Shown here piece after piece: positions 35,887-48,300 of a stretch of 64,000 bases of DNA. Where the stretch lies: contig OY740768.1 in NCBI GenBank assembly GCA_963513935.1, positions 34,904,216 through 34,968,215 of the forward strand. Reading direction: 5' to 3'. Origin of the DNA: Aphrophora alni. Its lineage: Eukaryota; Arthropoda; Insecta; Hemiptera; Aphrophoridae. Both the position numbers and the translations under genes were made by a program. The notes under the pieces are model-generated. The model was given only the letters and a program-made list of their open reading frames with translations, had not been told where the DNA came from and did no database searches. The first letter of the stretch is position 1. Every line of letters starts with the position of its first letter.

Positions 35887-38800
35887 GTAAGTATGTTTCA
35901 TATCAAACCGTAGTTTTATTATGAACTATAATTGTATATTGGTTATTATAAATGTTATATTTTAGAAAGGACCAATTCGATAATTGTTAGTGTTTGTATA
36001 ATATTATTTTCAAATGACAGATACGATGACATGATAGGACACAAATTTCTATTGTTTTTCTTTGTTCCTTTATTTTCAGAGTTCCAATTTGGTATTAAAA
36101 CATGTAGATCACAGAGCATACTAAATAAATTAGTATACTCTCATGTCGAGTTTATGTAAAAAGGAACTCCTTAACACGTTCGCTGCGGCACGGTAGTTTT
36201 CGGCCGCTTCAGGCTTCTCGCATATGCTGCGTGGTTGATTTTGGCCTCCCCTTCCTTCCATTTTAATAATAACTGTTAGTGTGAGCCCAGCTCTTGACTG
36301 AGGAGGTTGTTATTCATTCAGCGTGTAGTGTGGTACCTGTGCTGTTGTGTGGTGGCGCTAGTTTTTTGTTCCTAAGTGTTGTTGCTTTTTAGCGAGGTTT
36401 TAAATTTGACGCTTTTTGCACCCGTTTTCCTTTGCTTTTTTATGTGCAGTGTAAATTTATTTAAGTAATAAATCATATTTTTGTCTTCTCTATCACAAAG
36501 CTGTTATACCCTAGTTCTAGGTTATGTAGCCTGCAGTTTTTTAAATATTTTATTGCACTGAGGTCATACTACCCATGTCATACTACCCGATCGTACATAA
36601 GTCTTTGCGATGGTACAAAAAAGTGTTTGTACACTTTATCCAGATAATTATGGTAAATTCATACAAGCTTCACAACTTTGCCAACATTGATTCGAAAATG
36701 AGCTATGATTTCCGACTCCAAGTAATTGACGAGCTTCTTCCCCAACCAGACCGTCAGGTTCCAGCTCGACCGCCTCGTAATGCTGCTTATGTTCTGTCTA
36801 AAACATTGAAGAGGGATGCAAAAAGCCAACTTGTGAGGGTTAGATGCAGAGTATGTCTCCAGGAAGGAAGAAAAGAATCCAAAACAGTGTATATATGTGC
36901 TCAGTGTCCTGGTGAACCTACTTTGTGCCCAGTTGCATGCTACGAAAAGTACCACACGCCCTAAATAGGTAAAAACAGAAAGGGAGGGTGGGAGGTGATG
37001 TACATAGTGTATATAAAGTATAAATAGTGCATATTTCCAATAAATATAATATTGTATACTATAACAGCTTTGTGATATGTGCTTCTGTATTAAATAAAAG
37101 TGTATATATCATTGTATTTGCGCCAGTGCGGGCCGGCCGAAATCGATCGCTCTATTATGACATCATTATTTATGAATCTAATGGATGGGAATATTATCAA
37201 ATGACATATTTTGACTTCTCTACTACATTGGTAAGTAATATTAAAAAATAATTTTTCAGCACTAATGAATGTTGACACAAAAATTTTTAGCAGTCAATGT
37301 GTTAAAAACAGTTTAAAAAGCCAATATTTTGAAATTTTGCAACCATCTTTATTTATTCTCTCACATATACGTAGTATAGATAATGTTATGTTATGTCTTA
37401 AAAAATCAATGTTAAGATTTAGCTGACATATTTGTTTTGAGGTTTGCTGAGTCCCTAAAACGTTCGAACCGATTTTAATCAAATTTGGTGTGTGATCACA
37501 TTTTACCATATCTTCCGGTTGTTATTTTAAATTTTTTCAATAACTCAAAATTTGGGGGTGGCTGCCATAAGAAAAAAACGATTTTTTCAAAATTAGCTCT
37601 AATGATTTTGATACATTTTACTTAAGTGTATCCTGGACCTAAACAACATATTGGAGGTCATCTCTAAAAAAATAATGGTTTGCGAATTATTTTTAAAAAT
37701 ACATACAAAATCGGCCATGGGCCTGTTATAAGACATCACTTGTTAAAATCAGCTTTATCGATTTCATTCAAATTTTAGTGAAGAATAATGAACTAAATCT
37801 GTGTGCAAAATTGCAAGGAAACATAATATTACACTTCAGGTTATTATGTGTATATTTATATGTTACAGGAAAAGTAGATTGTTAGGAAGAATTAATTCTG
37901 GCTGAAAGAGTAAACTATTAGTAAAAGTTGATTGAAAATAAACAGATCAACTTTTCCTAGGAAGAGTTAACTATGCCTGCTGTGGTTTAGTAAAAGTTGA
38001 TTTAGATATATTGCTATCCAGACCTAGTTAAGGAACTACAGGTCTGGGAAGGTCGCTAAATCCCATAAACAAGAACTTCTTTTAAATTTTTTAATGAATC
38101 AATATTTTCAACTCAAAGACAAAGAACTATTTAGAACATAAAACAGTCATTTCATATTTTCACTCACCTAATCATCCATCTAGTAAGAATATTAATTATA
38201 CATATTTTTAAAACTTGTATCTTCTAACTATTTTTTATTTCTTTTGATACTCACACTGTGAATCTGATAAATGATTTTCATAGAGTTAATAATTAGTATA
38301 TATGTTAACAGCAAAAGTAGATTCTCCAGTAAGAGTTGACTCTGTCTAGGTAAAGTCGACTTTTACTGGTCTTTACAGTAAAAGTTGATTAAAAGCGATG
38401 TGAATTTTGATTTCTTTTAACATATGTTTTGACCTTACCAGACCTAGTAAATGAACTAAATGTCTAGTAAAGGTCACAACATATGTTGTACTCCTGGGTC
38501 AAAAAATATTTTAATTGCATAAGGGTCAAAAGAACAAAGAGACCTGGTATTATTAGAGAGAGATTGTAACCCAAGACTTCAAGAAGAAATGTGTAGATCT
38601 AGAATGCCACACCCGTTCTCCCTATAAGTAAGTCCATGAAAGTTTTATATATAAAATTATGTACTTCCATATGAAATATATATATAAATAAATAATCATG
38701 ATAGGTGGCTATAATAATATTTTAACTTTTCTGTTGTTAGGTTGTTGATATAATTTTGAAGGATGCTGTATTTGAAGGATGTGATAGACAAAATCCTGTG

Positions 38801-41800
38801 CTGCGTTTTAGATATCCTGAACATTTGAAGGAAATTTTACATCTAGAACCAACTGATAAGCCAGCCTCTCAACATGAACTTCTCCAAGCCATCAAAGACA
38901 CTATTAAATTTAGTGTTAAAACTGGACATCCACATTTTATAAACCAGTTATTTTCTGGGTAATTACAAATTTAAAAATATTAAATTGTTGATAGTTAGAT
39001 ATAGGTCTATGTTTACCAAAACAATAGTCTTTCTTTCCAGCTTTAGAAATAAGAGTGGTGATGTGGAGTATTCAAATTTGTTGTGCTTGAAACTTTTTGT
39101 AAAACAAACCTTACAATTTTTTATTACATCACATTGAAATATTATATTACAATTTGTTGATTTTATTTAAATTGGGTTTAGTTGGTACATAAAAAATAGT
39201 TGGGTGATGTTTTTATCAATTTAAAATAACAAAATACATATAAAAATCTGAGGATTCCTATAGCCTATATAGCTGAACGATTTTTATCTAATTTATTTCT
39301 TGGGTGGTCCAGTTATGCACAATGAAGGCAGATTCTAAAATATTTATAAAAAAAAAAACCTAAACATTGGTAAGTGTTAATAGTTTTTATATACATACTT
39401 TTCTAACATAATTGAGTTAAAGGTACAAATATTGCATTAACTTTTTCACACACCCATTTACAAAATCAGAATTAAAATTCATTGATATCAACCAAAAATT
39501 GATGTTCGCATCTCCAAAAATGTCTATAGTTAAACTTATACTTGAGAGAGGGAAAGAACATAATTTTGTTTATTACTGAGTTTTTCCAGGCCTACTTCTT
39601 CAGAAAGATAAGTTTGTATAGGAAAGTCCCCATGGCCACATTTAGGTTTTTGGCATCTCTAGCCACTTAAGCTGTTGGCACCTCTAGGCACTTTATCCGT
39701 TGGTACCCCCACTTCCTCAAGAAATACAATTAAATCTGCTTAACTACATTCTTATTATTGTCTGAAATGCATCTATCAATTTGTTAACTATCCTTGGGTG
39801 CTACCGGAGCTTGAGGTGTCGTCAACTCTCTTTCGCCTGAATTCCAACTTCTGTGAGGTGGAATGAGTCCAAACCCTTTGTTTATATATATATATATATA
39901 TTATCAAAAAAACTCAACATCGATTTTTAAATTTTCTTTGTAACTACTTTATTAATTTGAGAAAGTAATTATGAAAAAAAAAAAAATTGTTTATGTATTG
40001 GTAAAACTTGCTATTCACTTGACTATTGACACTATTCAACAAATAATAAGTATAAACTTTCTAGATTTTTCCATTTTTCATCATTAATGTATACAAGATA
40101 GTTTGAACAATGTAGTTCATGACATTTGGTCCTTCCGAGGTGGCTTACAATGGTTTTGTATTATCTAATTTATGTTTTTGCAATAATTTATATTTAAAAA
40201 TTGTTTTATAATACTTCAAATTTGTTTTGTATTTTGATATTAACTTTGTGACCTTTTACTGAAATATAAATACAAATTGAATTTACGAATTATAAACTTT
40301 ATAAATGAAATATTGCAGAATGGATCCATATGGTTTGGCAGGTCAGTGGATTAGTGATGCATTAAATAGTAGTGTATATACTTATGAAGTAGCTCCTGTG
40401 TTTACATTAATGGAAGCAGTTGTATTAAAAGAAATGAGACAGCTTATTGGATGGGATGAAGGACAAGGAGATGGTATATTCTGTCCAGGAGGCTCCTTGT
40501 CTAATGGTACTGCCATTAATTTGGCCCGTTATCACTACAATCCTCAAATTAAGGTAATGGTGTAGTACTGAGGTTAAATAATGTTTCTTTTTTGATGTTT
40601 ACTATTGAGTCTGTTTTGTATACTATTTTCATAAGCCAAAGTTTGGGTTGGGTTGTATTTAATTAAAAAAAAGAAGAAAAGCAAATGAATAGGAATATAT
40701 AATGTGTCTCAACAATCCCACCCCCTATTATTTTTTTTATTAATGGAAATAGACAAATTTGCTTTGGGGAAAGTTTAGATAACCAAAGGAGGAGTTTTTT
40801 GAAGTATCAAAATTTTCAACCCTTACCCCCAAAATGGGGTAGTTTGGGGGCAAAGTCAAGAATTTTAAACAGCAACCCCTATCGAGTGATACCTCATTTT
40901 AAAGGTCTTTAAAAATAAGAATAATGGTGCAAACTAGAGGCCTCTAAGTTCATCCTACCCAACATATCATATAATATAACATAACATATAATATAGTTTT
41001 GTTCAGTTTAAATCCACATAATTTAAAATCTTCTCAATTTCAGTTTGTCACCATAGACTTTCTAAAAATATTGTTTAAATCCTGAATTTTATAATTGTAA
41101 ATAATATTGATCAGGATAACAAACAAACAGAACATAATTCTCATAAAAAATATGCCTAAGTATCAGACACGTTTCAACTACAAGGTCATCCTCCTCAGTG
41201 ATACACGAGCTACACCAATCAAACTATAACTGATTAGTGTAGCTCGTGTATCACTGAAGAGGACGACCTTGTCGTTGAAAACGCGTCTGATACTTAGGCG
41301 TATTTTTTATGAGAATTGTGATCTGTTTGTTTGTTATCCTGTATAATTTTTCTCATAAGTCAAGCTCAACATTTAATATAAATATTGATCAATTCATTGC
41401 TTAACCTATAAGTATAGTTAAAAGTCATCATTTTTAATCAAGGTTGAATTCATCAATCTATATCCAGGAGTATTTTTTACATAGTTTTTAATCGCTTGTT
41501 TATATACAGTTGATCCTGGATGATTTGAACCTGATGGGACCAGAGAAAAATTTCAAATTCTCCAAAATTCTAAGTAGACATGGGAGAGGGATAGTAAAAC
41601 TACCTGAAAATTAAGATACACACATAGTTTGTATTTTGTATAAGATATCGTTATTTCATTTTTTAAGTAATTATTCATATTATAGTGTACATAGGCATAC
41701 ACAGGTCCTAAGTAGCGGAGGTGCCATATCCTCCTACATATGGATAATTTTTGAAAATTAGGAGTGAAATGATGAGTTTTGCGGTTTTCTGTGTGTATTT

Positions 41801-44800
41801 TTTTGGGCTGTTTATGATAACCAATAAATTAAGACAATTTTTTGATACATAATGTATTATTTTCACATGGAATTTCAACAGAGGAAAAATCATAACTTTA
41901 TACTCAGTCTTTACTAAATTATAGTAACTAAAAATTTCATTTTTGATAAAGTCTAACTATAGTTTAATTACCTGTATTGTAATTACTTTTGAAAATGTAC
42001 TTAGAATTATTATAAAAGAGGAATTTCTGAGTTAATATTACAATACTCCCAATAGTAATTATAAATGGAAATATTTATTGAATATAAAATATATTATTGA
42101 AAATACAACATAATCAATTAACCAAATTACAAAAAGAGAAACAGATAAATACTTTATTAGCTCTATATGAAATTTTGATTTGAACAATTACTCGATTGGC
42201 TCTACAATTACTATATTCTATTCTTGAAAGTATGCCTGTTACCAACATTTAATATATAGATAATTAGACGTAAGCAAGCAAAGTAAAGACTCACCTCTAG
42301 GATTATTATTACTGCTTCCCCAGCCCGCTTGATGGTGTGAGTAGCCATCTGATGCCAACTGGACTATATTTTATGATCAGCTTCAGTTCCCTTGTGGGTG
42401 GTAATGTCTTGGTGTCATAGGGGATGTGATGGAGCTCATTATTAAGCCTTGTTTCTCATCCCTACACTGCCAGCTGACCTGGACTGTCGTTATATCTTTG
42501 GAAGAAAAATCCATTAACGGAAAGCTATGTATCCCCTTACCTACAATTACGCAAGTTCTTACATTCAGGGCCGGATTTCCCAATAGGCCCTGAAGGCCCG
42601 GGCCTATGGGCGCAACCTCCAGGGGGCGCACGGCCGAGAGAAAATTTTATTTTTTTAAAAATATCTAGAAATAAAATTTAATAGCCATAACTTAACATAT
42701 TTTTTGAATTGATTACAAAAAAATCATTCTGATTTTGAAATTTATTGGAACAAGTTAAACTATTTGTTGGTAAAGTTAAACTATTTTTCAACATTACCCG
42801 CATCAACTTCGTTACAACATAGGCTTGATATAATTTTTTAATAAAGGTTTTTGGGTAAGTAACTTTAACCAGACTAGGGGGCGGAAAAAATTATTGGGCC
42901 TAGGGGCGCCAAAATGCTAAATCCGGCCCTGCTTACATTAGGCAGGGAATTATAATAAATAAGCTTATCTTTTGGATTTCCAAGCCAGGCTATCCGACAT
43001 TGGTGAATCCATGGTTCCTGGGTGAGGGCTATGTTCATGCTATTCTTGATGAAATACAGAAGGCTGCCGAATTGACCTTATTGTGCTGTAGGTTTATTTG
43101 CATTACCTTGACCATCACCTGGTTTCCCACTCTCCCTTCTACCAGGAGTAATCAGAAGCAACCTCCATAAACCTCTCATCTACTAAAAATGCCTGATGGT
43201 TCTCTATTCTTGCTATATATATATATATATATATATATCGGATTTTATGGTTCCCATAAATATCCCATGAGTAGCTAGGAAATTATTGGTCAACCTGGGC
43301 AGAGCCCTGGATGCCTAGGCAAGGCTAAATACTCTGAGAGGGCGCCTGGTATCTCAGAGAGCTTCACCCATTAGAGACGTAACTTGTGCCATTCATCTCT
43401 TCGACACGGGTAGCCTATATCTTGAGATTAGGGATTTTTAATTCAGGGTTTACTCCCCTAGATCCGACGGATTCAGGCTGAACTAATTGTCCAGTGCAGG
43501 GCCACCATGAGCAGGATGCAGTTCTTCACTGCACTGGGCCATATCTTATTGGTGCGACCCACTCTGTCTGATACTCTGTCGGATATACCATACTCTTGAG
43601 ATTGGGGGAATGACCAGACATTCAACTGAGTGATCACCTCCCCAGCCTCTCGACCCCTTCATTTTAGCATAATAAATTACCTCCCGGTAGTTGCAGTAAC
43701 TGTAAGATACCTTGGCATATGCTTGGTGATTGTGAAAGAATTAAATGATTATTTTCATCTGGTGAAAGATTAATGGTTTGCTGTACCAGTGGTCTTTTAG
43801 GATGGAAAAAGTCACTAATCTTCAGCATAAACATGGTAATTCCGTTTTCACAACACTCAAGACAGTTTACACTCACTGACTCACAACATAATATAAATTA
43901 ATATGTTAAACAAACACCAAAAGTTTAATATTATTTGCAAATGATCCCACTATTTGCTCAAGTATTACTATCAACTGCCAATGCTAATATATAAGTGCCT
44001 GGGAATGTGGTCATGACTTGGCAAGACAGGTAGAACCTTCCCATGTGTGAGTCATCTCTCATCTGTTCACCCTACTGCATAGCGGGAACCAGCAGGATAC
44101 TGTTTTTGTAGTCAGCCTTGTCTGCACTCGCTTTTAGAACAATGCTATTGGTAAAATTCAAGAATTTGTAGTAAGATAGGACGCATAACATTTTTTAACT
44201 GATAAAATATAATTTTTTTTTTCAAACTTAGATTATGAGGGTTTTGCATACGTCTATGATAATGTAAGTTCAGTATTAAAGTATTCCAGTAATTTTTTCC
44301 TTTAAATTTTGAAGTTTGAGATTTTTAACAGCTTCCTAAAATTTGTCTCTGGGTCAGCCAACATTTAAGGTTGGTTAGTGTTAACTTAATACAAATGTCT
44401 AGGGTCTAAGAGAAAATTTTGAAATAACCACGAATTGGAATTAAAGATGTTCGAATTTACCAGGTTTCACTGTATATGCATTTCTTTATCTTATTTACAT
44501 AATTATTTCCTATCTACAGGTTGAAATGGTCATGCATTTTATTATTTTTTTATGCAGATGATTATTAGACGATGTGGGTATTTCTATATATTTGGGGAAT
44601 TAATTAGTACATATTATACAAGATTATAAAAATACAATTTTGAGTAAAGGACATAACATATGAGGTGCATATGATGTCTTTTATTTAAATGTTGAATTGT
44701 TACATACTTTTTAGTTTTCATTCCTTCAAAATTCACAATGGCAATCGTAATGTTAAATTTTTTTGTTATGTACCAGTTTTGTAAAATCTCAGTATTATAA

Positions 44801-45315
44801 GATGCTAAACACAATTTTGTCACTAGTTATAATATAGTAACTTTAACCAAAATTGACATTTTTAAATAACCACCACCAGTAATTATTAAAATTATACACA
44901 TTTAAATTTTTATTTTTTGGTTTTAGTCGGATGGTGTGAGTTGTGCTGGTCATCTTGTCCTCTTTGCTTCTGCAGATGCACATTATTCTAATACAAAAAT
45001 GGCTTCTTTGTTAGGACTAGGCAGTGCTAATGTAATTCCAATAGATGTTGATTCAACTGGTAGAATGAATGTAGACTTATTGGAACTGGCTGTAAATAAG
45101 GCATTGGAAGAGAATGCTATACCTTTCTTGGTTATTGCAACTGCAGGTAACATAATAATTACTGTTTATTTCATTAACCTTTAAATGATTGGCCAAAATC
45201 TGTTTGACTAGTTAAAAAAATTGAAGTCTATTTTATGAAAACAGTAGACATTTTTCATTAAAGCCATGTAACTAAATTTTATTTTGTCTTAATATAGTGA
45301 TACAAAAAAAATATA

Positions 45316-45366
<51 letters not shown>

Positions 45367-48300
45367 GGACATTTCTAAGGTAAGGGATATATTAGGATTG
45401 GGTTCTTTGCAATCAGTGGTTCAGTTTATGAGTTAATAAATGCTTTTCTTTATATTCTTTTACATTTATAGCATACAATGTAAGTTTAAACTATATAACA
45501 TGTTTCCCTGATCCATTCAAATATTAAGATAACAATTAAAATCTATATTGCATATATTTAAAAGATGAACCCAGAATAGTTCCAGCTATTTAAAGAAAAT
45601 GAATTTAATATATATATATATTGATGACTACAAGCTTTGATAAGTTGTCTATTTGCTCACCCTTTCTGTAATTTGTAAAGCCGCTACTACAGCTTGACAC
45701 TCTTGAGTTTATTGGTAGCTCCAACTCACCAATAGAACCTTCGCGCCCTTGTCTGACCGCTTCAACGGCTGATCCTCGCTCCGGCCTCGAACGTTCCCTC
45801 TGACGTGCTCGCTCCCGCAGTTGATCGATTGATCCCCCCTTCTCTTGACTCGCCGCTTATATCTCTTTGACCTGCCTTGCGAAGTAGGTTGCCCATGCAA
45901 GGCAAGCATTTCATCATTTTCTTATTTATTTCACAATACTTGTCACTATTCTGGGTTTCATGTATAGCTTCTACTTAAATATTTTCCTAATTATTATATT
46001 TTTATTCTAATATGTATCTAATCCTAACAGATGATCTGTTATAACAAGTTGATGGGTGTCATCATAGTACTTATCCGGCCTCATCATAAAATGTAATACA
46101 AGCAGATTCTCTAAATGTAATCCCCAAAAGTTGTTTTCTTGGCCCTTGTAGCAAATATTGTCGTATCGGTAGATCATAACAGCTGTTACGCAGTATTTCT
46201 AAACTTCGTAATTGTGTGTATTTCCATGATGTCAGCTAGACCCTAACAAGTCTCATAGTATATTATGTGTTTATTATATTAAAAGTCTCCATTTGCTTCA
46301 CTCAAATGTCTCATGCTTAAATTTATTAGCCTATTTGTAAAGGTAAACAAATAATACTCACTAGAAAATTTCACAAAACACAAATATATTTGTAACAACT
46401 GTTTTGCATCATCAGACAAATAAGAACTAAAATTTACAAAAGAACTTAAACCAGCATCATTGTTAAGAGGGTGGGGAAGAAGAGAAAGTAAAGGGACCTC
46501 CTATCTTGGAGTCTTGAGGAGAACAAGGAACTGACATGTCCATTAAATACAATGGGTTTCAACAAAGGAGATAGGTCATGTACCTGTCCATTTAGGTTAG
46601 AAGCATAGTCATTGTATCTGACCTGTTTATTTCTAAAATGTCCAAACTATTTAGTTTTTTACTTTTCTGTTCAATATGCAAGACTTTAACATTATCCTTG
46701 AGATTAAAAGAATTGCCTGATTCTAGTAGGTGATTAGCAAAATTTGACTCACTTTTACCATGCTTCCAGCAATATATATGTTCCTTTAATTTGATTTTAC
46801 TGGATCTATCTGTTTGGCCTATATATTCTCAATTATTATAATCACTAAAATGAATTTTGTAAACACCACTATATTCACATAAGTCTATTTTATCTTTATT
46901 ATTAATTAATACTTTACCAAGATTGCTATTACAATAAAAAGCTGCTTTTAATCATGTTTATTATTAATTAAATGCATTTCCTTATAACTAATATTACCTA
47001 CAAATTGTAATCTTTAGTATTTATTTTTGCTTTTAACATCTGGTGTAAATATCATTCTACTAATTAATTTCTTATCTTTTTTTTTTTAACCAAAATGCTG
47101 TTTATTAATTCTTTTTTATAACCATTATTAAGAGCAATCTGTTACATTCAATTCAGTATGGAAGTCTTCTGGTAATAAAGGTATAGTTAACAGCCTATGC
47201 ATTATGCTATGAAAGGCTGCATGTTTTTGGCTAATGGGGTGTTTAGAATTGACTGGTATAACAGTATCCGTATACGTGGGTTTTCTAAAAATTTTGAAAC
47301 TATGACCACAACCTTTGATTTTAATGTTTAAGTCCAAGAAATTGATATTATCCGTACCAACTTCTATAATGAATTGAATAGATTTGTTAATACCATTTAT
47401 TAAATTAAGTAGAGAATCAAGTTGTCTAGAACTCCCATCGAAAACACACTATTTTCATTAATAATAGATTTATAACATTAAATAATTTATTTTCAAAGTT
47501 TTTCTTAAAAAAATCTGCCAAAAGGGGAGACAAAGGAGAACCCATGCAAGGCCTTCAATCTGATGAAAAAAGGTTCCATTAAATTGAAAATAGTTCTGGT
47601 CAATACATGTGATGATCATATCTTCAAGTTGTTTTTTGGAATATCCATCACAACTGGTATTTGCTAACATTTCATGGATGATGGATTTACATTCTTTCAC
47701 AGGAATGCTAGTAAATAAGCTTATCACATCAAAAGAAACCATTTTTACATTTACAGGAACACTTAAATTTTTTATTTTATCAACTAAACTAATACTATTT
47801 CTAATGCTAAATCCAGATTCGAAATCAGTAACAATTCTATACAAAGAAAACGACTGGTCGGATAGGAATGCCAGATTTGTGTATTTTGGGTAGGCTGCAT
47901 ATCTTGGAGCTAGAGGGGTTACTTTTAAGAATTTACTGTGATCTGGAGAAAATGAAAAATTTATTAGTGGTTCCAAATATATACAAACTTACATAATTTT
48001 TCTATCTAGTCACCATTTCATCCCAAACGCTTTTGATATTATGAACAAAGCTTTTTTCAAACCCTGTACATAAATATTTGGCAGATTCCAGCCATTTTGC
48101 ACCAAGGTTTTCAATTCTTTAGTTTCCTGGTATCGTTGTGACGCAATGTATAGGAAAAGATGGTTGTCACTGAATATGAGATCAGGACTATGAGGTGGAT
48201 GATGGAAAATTTCCCATCAAAATTTTGAATTATTTCGATTATGTGGGTAGTCTACAGAAGTTCATTACAAAATGACGAAGAACAATTCTAGACCTTACAT

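Larger units (their letters stand above)
41113..41340. repeat. 108-bp palindrome containing two divergent hammerheads
   Basis: Arms 41113-41220 and 41232-41340 are reverse complements (about 93%) with an 11-bp centre. Outer ends read AGGATAACAAACAAACAG and its complement. Each arm includes a hammerhead fold transcribed away from the centre. The sequence 41355-41375 also matches (inverted) the flank of the 19.2-kb relic. Confidence 0.9.
41507..44472. mobile_element. Tigger-like element hosting nested insertions (intron 3)
   Basis: Ends CAGTTGATCCTGGATGATTTGAAC and, reversed from 44472, CAGTGAAACCTGGTAAATTCGAAC, both beside TA. A second shared block (ATTTCAAA.TT.TCTC) follows about 25-30 bp inside. 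No transposase core is recognised. A minus-strand frame at 43664-43876 ([10 protein letters not shown]) could be a C-terminal tail. LINE and hAT-MITE sequence lie within it. Confidence 0.5.
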
